NCBI RefSeq assembly: GCF_000425125.1
Contig: NZ_KE384308.1
Location: forward strand, 372,692 to 436,691
Reading direction: 5' to 3'
DNA from: Paenibacillus taiwanensis DSM 18679
GTDB taxonomy: Bacteria > Bacillota > Bacilli > Paenibacillales > Paenibacillaceae
Length of the DNA: 64,000 nt
Positions within the stretch are counted from its first letter, which is position 1; every line of letters starts with the position of its first letter. Position numbers and translations under genes: made by a program. The notes below the pieces were generated by a model. The model did no database searches and was not told the origin of the DNA. It saw nothing but the letters and a program-made list of their open reading frames with translations. Positions 1 through 9,134 of the stretch are shown here, in pieces.

Positions 1-1944
1 CACTTCACCCAAACTTACCTCAAGTCCCCATGTATCTTGCAAGCGGCTTGCAATCATTCCTGCTTTGAGCGAATTGCCGCCCATCTCCAAGAAATGAGCA
101 TCTATACTTGGTTGGGATAGACCTAGCACCTCATTCCAGAACGCAGCAATACGACTCTCGGTGTCTGTCATGGTCATGATCTGCGCTTGAAATCTTGAAT
201 CGTCTCCCGCAGCAGATGGCGTGGCGTCAACTTCCAAAATGGCGAGCTTCGCAACAACCTCCGTAAATTCACCACTTCCAAACCGCTCCGCCAACAAATA
301 ACGCTGAATCTTGCCTGAAGTTGTCTTCGGGATTTGCCGTATCGGCAGTACGGACGTCACATCCAGTCCAGTTGCACGGTTTAGCAAGCTCTTCACTTCC
401 GACCGTATGCCGACAAAAGACTCCAGTTTGCCGCGATACTGAACAAATACGACGATCTCATCCTGTTTCGTAACAGGATCTTGCACGCCGCAAACGGCTA
501 CCTTACCGAGTGACAAACTTTTCGCTTCGCTTGCAATCTGCTCCAAATCGTGTGGGTACAAGTTTTGCCCATTTACAAACAAAATGTCCTTCATCCGCCC
601 CGTTACAAATAAGCGCCCGTTCTGCATATATCCCAGATCACCTGTATTTAGCCAGCCATCCACTGTAATTAACTGCTTATTGATGTCCGGAAGGTTAAAA
701 TAACCGGCTGTCACATTTCGGCCTTGAATGTAAATAAGTCCAATGTGCCCTTCCTCCATCTGGATCTGATCCTCGTCTCGAATCGTTACCGCGCAGTCCT
801 TCACGGGGTATCCAAGATCCAAGATAGGGACTGCTTCCTTGGCTTCAGCGTCAACTAGACATACAGCAGATCCCAAGCCCAGTTGTTCACGATCCAAGTA
901 CGAGACTTGAAGTTCCTCTTCTGGATCGGGAAACGTGACCGCGAGACTAGCTTCTGCAAGTCCATATACTGGAAATAAACTATTTGAAGGAAGACCGTAT
1001 GGTGCAAGGCATGTTAAAAATTGACGACATATCACTTCAGAAATCGGCTCAGCTCCGTTAAATATTAACCGGACACAAGATAAATCCCATTGTTCCCCCA
1101 CCGCTTGTTCTGGTTTAAAATGCTGCAAAAAATGGGCATATCCGAAGTTGGGTGATGCCAAACACGAGATGCGTCGCTCTGACGCAGTACGAAGCCAATT
1201 CATCGGGTGAAGTACAAAAGCAGAAGTCGTCATTTGATACTGGTGAATACGCCCGAGTATAGGAGTCAAATGAAATCCGATTAACCCCATATCATGTGTG
1301 AGCGGCAGCCAGCTTAATGAACTGTCTGCTTCCGTAGTTCGCGAGCCGTCAAGAATAGCGGACATGTTAGCAAGTAAATTATCGTGCGTTAATACGACAC
1401 CTTTGGGGCTGCCTGTCGAGCCAGAGGAGAATTGAATGAACGCCGTGTCCTCCATGCGTGGTGTGTGCAGCTTGGCACCAGTTGCTAACGTGGCATCTGC
1501 CGATAACACTTCATCCAACAACACGGTTCTCGTTACGAGAGATCGATACAGTTCTTCCGCCCCAACACGACTGCTATAGGCTCCGAGGCTGCTTATGGCT
1601 TCACCAGCAGCGACAACATAAGCAAGTCCCAACTCCTTATAAATCTGGAGCAGCTTGTTACGCTGCTCATCGTTATGTGCGGCCGTCACGGGAACGGGCA
1701 CATAACCTCCAAGCACGCATGCCCAGAATAAAATGACAAGCGCTTCATTGTCGTCCGTTTGAATAATGATTGGACAAGCAACCGGAATGCCGCGCTCCTG
1801 CAACATGGAAAGTACCGCAGCGGACTTGTTGTACAAATCGTTGTATGAATAACTTCGATCTTGTCCTGATTGTAAGAAGGTGATTCCAGCAGACTTTGTA
1901 TCACTCTTTAGAAGCAATTCTGCTAAATGACGTATCGGTTTCAC
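1..1944 (-). CDS. NRPS/PKS starter: fatty-acyl-AMP ligase + carrier protein (partial)
   Basis: First 648 codons of a larger synthetase that leaves the window at its left edge. The N-terminal part is an adenylate-forming enzyme of the fatty-acyl-AMP ligase (FAAL) type: the P-loop SSGSTGSPKG lies at residues 173-182, the FAAL-like LTHDMGLIG near 215-223, NGAEP at 296-300, TGDLG at 434, and the catalytic lysine of SGKIQ is K545. A carrier domain follows with MGGNSL, where Ser625 should carry phosphopantetheine. Such enzymes activate a fatty acid and load it onto the assembly line, which starts lipopeptide synthesis. The start is GTG, 36 nt after the exporter stop and preceded by a G-rich Shine-Dalgarno. 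The next domain (condensation or ketosynthase) is outside the window, so NRPS versus PKS-NRPS hybrid is open. FAAL-plus-carrier identity is firm; the product is unknown. Confidence 0.92.
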   Translation of the reverse strand, partial: MKPIRHLAELLLKSDTKSAGITFLQSGQDRSYSYNDLYNKSAAVLSMLQERGIPVACPIIIQTDDNEALVILFWACVLGGYVPVPVTAAHNDEQRNKLLQIYKELGLAYVVAAGEAISSLGAYSSRVGAEELYRSLVTRTVLLDEVLSADATLATGAKLHTPRMEDTAFIQFSSGSTGSPKGVVLTHDNLLANMSAILDGSRTTEADSSLSWLPLTHDMGLIGFHLTPILGRIHQYQMTTSAFVLHPMNWLRTASERRISCLASPNFGYAHFLQHFKPEQAVGEQWDLSCVRLIFNGAEPISEVICRQFLTCLAPYGLPSNSLFPVYGLAEASLAVTFPDPEEELQVSYLDREQLGLGSAVCLVDAEAKEAVPILDLGYPVKDCAVTIRDEDQIQMEEGHIGLIYIQGRNVTAGYFNLPDINKQLITVDGWLNTGDLGYMQNGRLFVTGRMKDILFVNGQNLYPHDLEQIASEAKSLSLGKVAVCGVQDPVTKQDEIVVFVQYRGKLESFVGIRSEVKSLLNRATGLDVTSVLPIRQIPKTTSGKIQRYLLAERFGSGEFTEVVAKLAILEVDATPSAAGDDSRFQAQIMTMTDTESRIAAFWNEVLGLSQPSIDAHFLEMGGNSLKAGMIASRLQDTWGLEVSLGEV

Positions 1945-1980
1945 GCTTAACCCGCCCCCCAGTACAACTTAGTTATTTAG

Positions 1981-4041
1981 TTATAAGGAATACTCCATTT
2001 GCTTGTCCTGCACATTGGCAGTACGAGATGTAATCAAGCCATGCTCCAACTTAATAAACTGATCAGCATGATCAAAGTACCGATCATCATGAGTAATACA
2101 GATTACACATGTGCCATGCCGCTTCATATCAGGCAGCAATACTTCGTAAAAAAATTGGCGATATTCAGGGTCCTGATCCGCAGCCCATTCGTCCAGCAAG
2201 CAGAATGGACGATCTTCCAACAAACAGATAAGCAAAGCAAGACGCTTCCGCTGCCCAGTAGATAACAAGGTTGTACTAAAGCGATCCGCTTCCAACGTCA
2301 CCTTGCCTTCCAAACCAAGCAAGCGAATATATTCAGGCAGCCGTTCAGCGACCCACCCTTTATCCAATCCATACAAACGATCAAATAAATGAAAATCGCT
2401 AAACACGGCAGAGAAGCTTTGCCGAAGTTCATCAGGTGTTATCGCTTGCCCATTCATGAGTACGCTGCCTTCATCAGGCGTATACAGCCCCAATATTAAT
2501 TTGGCCAACGTAGACTTGCCGCTGCCGTTACCCCCCGTAATAAAGGTGATCTCCCCGCTTCTAAACGTACAATTAAATGGCCCAACAGCGAATGGCTCGC
2601 CCTGCTGAGCGGGATAGCTGAAACGAACATCTTTTAGTTCAAGCGCGTACTTGCCGCGCTCCACTTCCCCTGCATCATCAGATTCATCCAGCTCTGAAAT
2701 ACTTGCTTCTAGCAGACGCAGCCTTTTCCAGCTGACCCGAAAGTGCATAAATTCTGGAATCGTATTTAATACAAATGAGACATGTCCTGTCATATACAAA
2801 AAAATAAATACGTAGTCGCGCAGAACTTCATCTGAACCGCCTGGAAACAATAGTGGAAATACGAACACAACGGAACCAATGACTAGCATAAACATAAGTT
2901 CACCTGTCAAAATAACCTTTGCATACATAAGTCCACTAGTCGTCCGCTTGTCACTGTAAGCTTGACATGATGCATATAATTCCTGTTCAAATTGACGCTT
3001 CTTACCTCGATGAAGCGAAAGTTCCCGGAAGCCGGAGACGAGTTCCTGCACGAAACGGAAAAATACATTTTGTAAGTCTCTCGTTTCTTCCCACAACCGG
3101 TTAGCTCTCTGTCCTACAACGAAGTACAAAAGTGAGCTGAGTAGGACGACACCAAGGGAGAACAAAAAGCCGTACAAATCCAACCAGCCCAAGTATACGA
3201 ACCCAAACAGTATAATCATCAAGCTCGTAGATACCGTCACAATTAGATTCGCAAAGTTGCTGACGACCTCAACATCGTTATTAAGACTTGTTAATATCTT
3301 CTCACGACTGATCTGTTCAAATTGCTGAAAACGTGTTCGTGCCAGTTGAGATAGCATGCGGGTTCGTTTCTCGTAAACGATACGGTTCGTTAACCGAATC
3401 ATTAAAGCGCGTACAATCCGCTGTCCTAAAAAATAAGAGGCGAGGGCCAGTCCAAAACAAAGAAAGAGTGCTTGCTTGGCGGAGGCCTCAACTACTACTG
3501 CTTGGTTAACGATAAAAATAATAAGTGAGTTAGTTAGTCCACTTGTTATGCTCAACAAAATGAGTGGAAGGTAGGTCTTGAGGTGAGGGGTCGGACGTAT
3601 ACTGGAAAAAAAACTGTTTGCGATAAACACTGTAATAGCAGCGGCACACCACCCAACTGCTTCTGCCACCTGAATGGGTAAAGATACGATAAACTGACTC
3701 CATTCATTGTTGGCAACGCTTCCATAGTATGGAATAAGGATGGTTGATGCTCCGATCCATATGACACCTGTGATGCCGATCCACCACCAACGCCATCTGG
3801 CGGGCTCTCTCTCCTCTTCGCTGCGTTGCCTGCGGATGTAATCTACGGCATTTTTAAGCAACATATACAGCCCCGCAAACAACATGATTACGGTAACCAT
3901 TTTGATAAGCCATGCCGCCTGCAACAGTCGCGGCTCGTAGAGATCGGCTGCGGCATACGAAGTAGGGATAGGCATCAACAAGCTGGCAAGCAGCAGCGGC
4001 ATGACCTTACGGATACCAAAGCGGCGTAAGTTGTCATTCAT
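1981..4041 (-). CDS. Cyclic-peptide-type ABC exporter (fused TMD-NBD)
   Basis: 686 residues. An N-terminal membrane part with about eight hydrophobic segments is followed by a nucleotide-binding domain: Walker A GGNGSGKST near residue 500, signature LSTGQRKR near 590, and Walker B FCLLDEW near 615. The combination resembles the PvdE/SyrD cyclic-peptide exporter family, with an extra N-terminal hydrophobic segment making it longer than the usual ~550 residues. It sits directly upstream of the FAAL-NRPS gene on the same strand and presumably exports that product. I start it at the ATG at 4041, which has AAAGGA about 9 nt upstream; an in-frame TTG at 4107 would add 22 residues but lacks a ribosome site. 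It is probably the first gene of the biosynthetic operon. Confidence 0.88.
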   Translation of the reverse strand: MNDNLRRFGIRKVMPLLLASLLMPIPTSYAAADLYEPRLLQAAWLIKMVTVIMLFAGLYMLLKNAVDYIRRQRSEEEREPARWRWWWIGITGVIWIGASTILIPYYGSVANNEWSQFIVSLPIQVAEAVGWCAAAITVFIANSFFSSIRPTPHLKTYLPLILLSITSGLTNSLIIFIVNQAVVVEASAKQALFLCFGLALASYFLGQRIVRALMIRLTNRIVYEKRTRMLSQLARTRFQQFEQISREKILTSLNNDVEVVSNFANLIVTVSTSLMIILFGFVYLGWLDLYGFLFSLGVVLLSSLLYFVVGQRANRLWEETRDLQNVFFRFVQELVSGFRELSLHRGKKRQFEQELYASCQAYSDKRTTSGLMYAKVILTGELMFMLVIGSVVFVFPLLFPGGSDEVLRDYVFIFLYMTGHVSFVLNTIPEFMHFRVSWKRLRLLEASISELDESDDAGEVERGKYALELKDVRFSYPAQQGEPFAVGPFNCTFRSGEITFITGGNGSGKSTLAKLILGLYTPDEGSVLMNGQAITPDELRQSFSAVFSDFHLFDRLYGLDKGWVAERLPEYIRLLGLEGKVTLEADRFSTTLLSTGQRKRLALLICLLEDRPFCLLDEWAADQDPEYRQFFYEVLLPDMKRHGTCVICITHDDRYFDHADQFIKLEHGLITSRTANVQDKQMEYSL

Positions 4042-4267
4042 AGGCAGTATCCTTTCGATGCGAATTCCATCATCGTATTTCGTATGACTATTGTGATCAA
4101 ATTGCAAAGCGCTTTTACTTTGATGATATAATTAAATTCTTGTCTGTCCGATACCGCTGAACAATGGCTGGAAAACAAGACAAACGATGTCGTTATACGT
4201 AGACTCCTGATGAAAATAGCCCAATAAGTGAAAACATCGTCTACTACCAACTTAATACCACTTGGTC
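4042..4267 (-). promoter_or_regulatory. Leader/promoter region of the NRPS-exporter operon
   Basis: Non-coding stretch between the exporter start and the terminator of the upstream operon, so the promoter for the biosynthetic genes should lie here. The only clear structure is a 10-bp palindrome, AAAGCGCTTT, at 4106-4115. It resembles half of a catabolite-response element but misses three consensus positions. No convincing -35/-10 pair stands out. Confidence 0.35.
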
Positions 4268-4300
4268 AAAAAAAAAATACTCAAATGATTGAGTATTTAA
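4268..4300 (-). terminator. Intrinsic terminator
   Basis: A perfect 9-bp stem (4276-4284 with 4289-4297, loop ATGA) is followed on the minus strand by a run of T residues. It closes the permease/adaptor/binding-protein operon and isolates it from the NRPS operon. Confidence 0.85.
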
Positions 4301-4515
4301 ACAGTATTGCCCATAGTTCTCATTTTCCTCTATTGTATCGAGCTATACTTTGCTATAGGCTGACTCTATTTTGACAGTCAAAGGGCACTACTCCCCCTTC
4401 GCATATCAAAATATCTACGCTATAATTATCCAGTGGTGATTATTGAATACCCTTTTTTATAAAATATGACGACATAGATATAAAGATGTATAAATTATGT
4501 AAATAAATATCATCT

Positions 4516-5868
4516 TTACTCCTTTAAGTAAGTTGTAACGCGGTTCTGAATTAACTTCGCGACCTCAGTAGCTGACTTTTGTCCCGTAAAAAAGAAAGGT
4601 ATTTCATCGTATATAATAGACAGTACATTAACATCCAGCCCTTGCAAGTTGTCAGCCGTGTTTATGACCGTTTTAAACTGCTCAAACTGTTTATCTGTTA
4701 CTTGTACTAATTTTCCATTTTCTAGTTTATACGCGCCTTTCTTCACTTGTGTCTTCATGTCTTCCAGCTTTTTGTCATTTAGCGATCGCAGCATAGAGAA
4801 GCCATCTCTCTCGCTTAATAATTGGGCATCTTCTGACATCAAAAACGAAATAAATGTCCACGCTTCCTCCTTAACCGCGGATTTAGCTTGTATGCCTAGT
4901 TCCAGTGGGAGAACGATACGTGCCTTCCCCGTCTCACCTTTAGCATGTGGTTTTTGCAGCAGCTTGGGTTGTGACAAGAGCATATAGGGTATCCTTATCA
5001 AATCGTCAGGGGAAGCTATCATGCTGGAATAAAATAGTTGTCTACTCCCTGTTGTTGACTTATCCGTAAATACTTCATCATTATACATTTTCTGAACCTG
5101 CTCCATCATAGCAATAAAAGCAGGGGAATCAAAGGAAGCGGTCTGGTCCTTGTGATTGACAAACTGAGAGTATCCATCAAACAACCGCTCCACCAGTGTA
5201 AGCTCAGCAGGCTGTTCAGTCATCGCATAACGACGTTCCTTTCCATCCTGTTCTGACAGTTCTACCATCCTTCTTGCTGTCTCCTCAAATTGCTGCCAAG
5301 TCCAGTCCTCGTCATCTATCGTTACACCTGTCTGTTTCATAAATGCCTCATCTCCTATAAACGTTCTTAAAGAGAATGAGGCAGGCAGTGTATACAAGCC
5401 GCCGTCTATTTTTAATGCCTCTATAATATTCATGTGAAGATCCTGCTGAGACAGCGTCTGATCCTGTTTAAGCTTCTCATTCATGTCCATAAGCAGCTTC
5501 TTGCGGACATAATTGCCTACAGGCACTCCGCTTAATTCAATTAGATCAGCGCTAGTTCCGGCTAACAATGCTGCGTTTCTTGATTTTTTAAACTTTTCCA
5601 TATCACCTGGTTGCCACTTCTCACCGGCCTTTTTAAACGATTCGATTTGCAAGTCTATATGAGGATATTTTTCTTCAAATTTGCGTTCTGCAGCCTCATA
5701 AAAAGGCTGCGTCTCTTTTAATGATAAAGTTACGATTACTTTTCCCTCTTTAGAAATGGGTGGTTTCTTCTTGTTCATATCCTCATCTCCATCACCACCA
5801 GAACCACAAGCGGTAACCATCATTAAACATATACAGACGATAACAATCCCTATCCATTTCTTTTCCAT
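4516..5868 (-). CDS. Extracellular solute-binding lipoprotein (family 1)
   Basis: 450 residues beginning with a lipoprotein signal whose lipobox ends VTACGSG (lipidated Cys near residue 21). The mature part has the two-lobed family-1 binding-protein pattern: an early KFEEKYPHIDLQIE strand-helix, TSADLIEL near residue 105, and a later SFLMSEDAQLLSERDGF segment. It would capture a sugar or oligosaccharide outside the membrane. It is the last gene of a minus-strand operon with two MalF/MalG-type permeases and, unusually, an HlyD-type adaptor, 38 nt after the adaptor gene. The start has AAAGGAG 12 nt upstream. Substrate unknown. Confidence 0.88.
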   Translation of the reverse strand: MEKKWIGIVIVCICLMMVTACGSGGDGDEDMNKKKPPISKEGKVIVTLSLKETQPFYEAAERKFEEKYPHIDLQIESFKKAGEKWQPGDMEKFKKSRNAALLAGTSADLIELSGVPVGNYVRKKLLMDMNEKLKQDQTLSQQDLHMNIIEALKIDGGLYTLPASFSLRTFIGDEAFMKQTGVTIDDEDWTWQQFEETARRMVELSEQDGKERRYAMTEQPAELTLVERLFDGYSQFVNHKDQTASFDSPAFIAMMEQVQKMYNDEVFTDKSTTGSRQLFYSSMIASPDDLIRIPYMLLSQPKLLQKPHAKGETGKARIVLPLELGIQAKSAVKEEAWTFISFLMSEDAQLLSERDGFSMLRSLNDKKLEDMKTQVKKGAYKLENGKLVQVTDKQFEQFKTVINTADNLQGLDVNVLSIIYDEIPFFFTGQKSATEVAKLIQNRVTTYLKE

Positions 5869-5906
5869 ATTACGTGTTCGCTCCTTTAACTATATGAATA
5901 GACACC

Positions 5907-7073
5907 TTACTGCAAGCGGACCCGGTTGCCATCCTGTAGCGGTTCACTACTCTCCATAATGATCCGATCTTGCTCATAAATGCTGTCCGATGTAAAAAGT
6001 GTTTCGTTATCATTGGATTCCCTGCGCGTGACGGGGATTTTTCGTACGATAAAGACGTTACTTAATGCGCCTCTTTGCTCCTCCACCTTATACACGTAGC
6101 TGCCTTTCCGATCTTGATGAACAGCCTTGTTCATCAAAAGAAGGCCGTCCTGTTGGGAGCTTTTTTTAAGCTTGACGTAAGCCTGCTCATTCCCTTTTAA
6201 AGCTGAATCCGTCACTTTGACACGTAAAATCTGTTGTGGAACCGTTGTACCTTTGGTGTCCTCCTGAAGTGGCACCAGTTCAGGACGCGGATCTGCTTGA
6301 ATCAACTCAACGATAGTACCATTTATCCTTTTACTCTGCCGTTCTAGCGGTGCTACAACGTCCAATTGTAGCTTTTCTCCTACTTCTAGCTCTAATGTCG
6401 TTAACAACGGATCGTCAATCCGCATATCAAACCAAAAACCTTTAAGGTGGTTGGTTATTACAAGATCTGCATCTGCTGAAGAAGCTAATCCTTTAATCGC
6501 GTTCAGCCTCGTAATAACGCCGTCAAATGGAGCCGAAATCACTCGTTCATTAGAAATTCGATCCTTCATGTCTGTTATTTTCCGTGCCAGTACGTCTTGA
6601 TCTAACTTGCGTGATTCCATATCACGGCTTAAACTTCTTCTGCTTGCCTCATCCCCTTCGATCGTCGCCAATATATATTGATCCTGTATACGTTGCAGTT
6701 CAATCATTTGCTTTTTGGCGTCCGTCTCCAGCCCTTGCAATTCCCATTCAGCTGCTTTACTGTCATATGTAATTAATGTCTGGCCCCTCTTTACTCGATC
6801 ACCTTCTTTCACTAGAATCGTATGTACTTTCCAGCCTGCAAGATTAAATAGCTTTACTTCCTCAATTGGTCTTAACCCACCTCTTGCTTCAAGTGTGTGC
6901 TCAAGCCTGCCAACAACCGGTACTTCCGTAATGACTTTGGGCAAGGTCAACGATTCCAGTGTATTGCTGAACAAAGTGAATATAATGAGAATCGCCACAA
7001 ATACACTGAAGGCGATTTGAATGTTTCGTTTATGCTGTACTTCTTTTTTACTGACAGACAAGTCACTCCCCAT
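5907..7073 (-). CDS. HlyD/RND-type membrane-fusion adaptor
   Basis: 388 residues. One N-terminal transmembrane helix (about residues 18-36) anchors it. Then come a beta-barrel/lipoyl half (VKEGDRVKRGQTLITYDS near 112-129), a predicted coiled-coil hairpin (about 135-195) and the second lipoyl half (ISAPFDGVITRLN near 199). This is the architecture of the YknX-like adaptors that accompany export ABC transporters in Gram-positives. Here it lies between a MalG-type permease (25 nt) and a solute-binding lipoprotein (38 nt), which is not a standard partner set. AGGAGG precedes the ATG. The fold assignment is solid; its role in this operon is unclear. Confidence 0.85.
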   Translation of the reverse strand: MGSDLSVSKKEVQHKRNIQIAFSVFVAILIIFTLFSNTLESLTLPKVITEVPVVGRLEHTLEARGGLRPIEEVKLFNLAGWKVHTILVKEGDRVKRGQTLITYDSKAAEWELQGLETDAKKQMIELQRIQDQYILATIEGDEASRRSLSRDMESRKLDQDVLARKITDMKDRISNERVISAPFDGVITRLNAIKGLASSADADLVITNHLKGFWFDMRIDDPLLTTLELEVGEKLQLDVVAPLERQSKRINGTIVELIQADPRPELVPLQEDTKGTTVPQQILRVKVTDSALKGNEQAYVKLKKSSQQDGLLLMNKAVHQDRKGSYVYKVEEQRGALSNVFIVRKIPVTRRESNDNETLFTSDSIYEQDRIIMESSEPLQDGNRVRLQ

Positions 7074-7098
7074 AACTACTTCCTCCTAACCGATAAAA

Positions 7099-7977
7099 CT
7101 ATCCCTTAATGCCTGACAGCTGAATGCCCCTGATAAAATGCGACTCTGCGTATAGAAATAACAACACCATCGGAGCCATGTAGAGCATCGAGGCTGCAAA
7201 GGCAATTCCACGCTCCCCATCATTTACTTTGGACAAAAAAACGGACAGCGGCTGTTTAAATGGATCTTCTAAAAAGATAAGCGGCTGCTCCACCATGTTC
7301 CAATAATCCACAAATAACAACACCACAAGTCCAGCTATGCCAGGCTTCATTAGTGGCATAATGATCGTCAAAAAAATCCGCATATGGCCTGCCCCATCTA
7401 TTTTGGCTGCTTCTATGTAGGCATACGGAATATGCAGCATAAACTGCCGCAGCATAAACACACCAAATGCTGAAAATATTGCCGGCAATAAAATGGCCTT
7501 CGAACTATTTAGTATCCCAAGTTGATCCGCCATAATATAATTAGGTACCAATGTCACTTGAAATGGCATGAGCATCGTGAGGACGTAGATGAGAAACCAT
7601 ATATCACGTCCACGAAACTTTAACTTAGAGAAGGCGTATGCCGCCAATGCCGCAATAACTGTTTGGCCTGCGATAATGGGCACCACTAGAAACACTGAAT
7701 TCCAAAACATGGCTAAGTACTTTGGTGTGTAAATTAATAGTTGTCCATACTGCTCTAAAGATACTTGATCAGGAATCAGCTTTATATTCACCATCCGGTT
7801 CACATTTGCTGAAGTTGTTTCCCCTAAAAATCCAATCATCCCGTAATTAATTTCAATTTCACGTTCGGTCATAAGTGAATTTGTGAATGTAATCACAATT
7901 GGAAATAGTAGAATTACCGCTATAACGATCATCCCGATCGTTAACGCACTTTTTTGCATCACGTGCACACGCTGCAC
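7099..7977 (-). CDS. Sugar-type ABC transporter permease (MalG-like)
   Basis: 292 residues with six hydrophobic helices. A long extracytoplasmic loop after helix 1 is followed by the cytoplasmic EAA loop (AAKIDGAG, near residue 190) that contacts the ATPase. It would form the translocation pore with the MalF-like protein encoded 16 nt upstream. The GTG at 7977 is preferred because GGAGG lies 7 nt before it; an ATG at 7959 has no such site. The operon encodes no ATP-binding subunit, so a shared MsmX-type ATPase elsewhere is likely. Confidence 0.88.
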   Translation of the reverse strand: MQRVHVMQKSALTIGMIVIAVILLFPIVITFTNSLMTEREIEINYGMIGFLGETTSANVNRMVNIKLIPDQVSLEQYGQLLIYTPKYLAMFWNSVFLVVPIIAGQTVIAALAAYAFSKLKFRGRDIWFLIYVLTMLMPFQVTLVPNYIMADQLGILNSSKAILLPAIFSAFGVFMLRQFMLHIPYAYIEAAKIDGAGHMRIFLTIIMPLMKPGIAGLVVLLFVDYWNMVEQPLIFLEDPFKQPLSVFLSKVNDGERGIAFAASMLYMAPMVLLFLYAESHFIRGIQLSGIKG

Positions 7978-7993
7978 TCGCCTTCCTCCTGTC

Positions 7994-8860
7994 TCATTCC
8001 ACTGACTGCCGGAAATAGCGTTCCATTATAAACAGCCCTATTACGATAAACATAATACAACCTGCCATCAATGTAGCCGCCGCAGTCAATTTCTGAATGT
8101 CAAGCGACATAAACATATTATTCATATAATGCTGTAGCATATAAATACTGTCATGTGGATAATCACCAGCAATCAAGTACGCTTCTCGAAACACCTTAAA
8201 AGAATTAATGATGGACATGATTACAACAAAGAACATCGTTGGAATCAAATACACTAGTGTAATGCTGCTAAACTGTCGAAATCGTCCAGCACCTTCCATA
8301 CACGCCGTTTCATAGTAATCCTGCGGGATTTGTTGAAGCCCCGCCAAAAATAAAATAATGTTGTAGCCGACATTTTTCCACAGGTACACTGCAATCACTA
8401 CATATCGCGCCGCATCCGTCTTCATCCAATCAACACGTTCAAAGCCAAAATATTGGAGCCACACGTTTAATGATCCGTTCCAATCCAACAATATTTGCCA
8501 CATCAATATAATAGAGGCCACAGGGACAACAAGAGGAAGCACATAGGCAGTTCGCAGCCACTTCCGAAAATATACAGATTGGTTGAGCACGAGCGCAAGT
8601 CCAAGCGATATGACAAGCATGAGCGGAACACTAACTACAGTAAAAATAAATGTATTAGAAGCTGCTTTTCGAAAAGAATCGCTCGCAAACAGCTCGTTAT
8701 AATTATCTAATCCAACGAATTGACGCTCAACCGAACTATTCATAAAGGAGTAGCTCACTCCCATCACAAACGGTACCAAGTAAAATAACGCAAACCCAAT
8801 AACACTTGGCAGAAGAAATAACATAGCCGCTCCCGTATCCTTCAGGAACCATTTTTTCAT
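7994..8860 (-). CDS. Sugar-type ABC transporter permease (MalF-like)
   Basis: 288 residues with six transmembrane segments, including the LFLLPSVIGFALFYLVPF first helix common in this family. The EAA loop is seen as YETACMEGAGRFRQF (near residue 184). It is the first gene of the four-gene transport operon and the partner of the MalG-like permease. The ribosome site before the ATG is weak (GGTG at about -14), so initiation may be poor or regulated. Substrate cannot be read from the sequence. Confidence 0.87.
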   Translation of the reverse strand: MKKWFLKDTGAAMLFLLPSVIGFALFYLVPFVMGVSYSFMNSSVERQFVGLDNYNELFASDSFRKAASNTFIFTVVSVPLMLVISLGLALVLNQSVYFRKWLRTAYVLPLVVPVASIILMWQILLDWNGSLNVWLQYFGFERVDWMKTDAARYVVIAVYLWKNVGYNIILFLAGLQQIPQDYYETACMEGAGRFRQFSSITLVYLIPTMFFVVIMSIINSFKVFREAYLIAGDYPHDSIYMLQHYMNNMFMSLDIQKLTAAATLMAGCIMFIVIGLFIMERYFRQSVE

Positions 8861-9020
8861 TTTGTCAAAACACCATCATTTCTGAGACTATTCTTTTAAG
8901 TACATCTCGTCGTCATCCTATTCTGAAGCAGATTGGCGGCTTCTCTACTAACTGTAGCTCGTTTATGTATTTGACTTCGTCGTTCGTCTGGAAGAACATA
9001 GTCACAACTGTCTGCTCATA

Positions 9021-9094
9021 AAAAAACTTCTTTTCAAACAGTGACTGCTTATCCCTATACATAAAGGATAAAGATCACTGATTAAAAAAGAAGT
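9021..9094 (-). terminator. Terminator of the two-component operon
   Basis: Long imperfect inverted repeat: ACTTCTTTT ... AAAAGAAGT outside, and CAGTGA..GGATAA-type arms inside. Six T residues follow on the minus strand. It lies between the histidine kinase stop and the transport operon, so the two are separate transcription units. Confidence 0.7.
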
Positions 9095-9134
9095 GGGGTA
9101 AAAATAAAGTATTTCTTAAATTAGGGATACAACT

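Noticed and set aside
4106-4115. AAAGCGCTTT palindrome as a CcpA catabolite-response site
   Set aside because: Too many mismatches to the 14-bp consensus outside the central 10 bp.
4038-4250. 70-codon minus-strand ORF upstream of the exporter
   Set aside because: Overlaps the exporter start region, has no ribosome site and looks like leader DNA.
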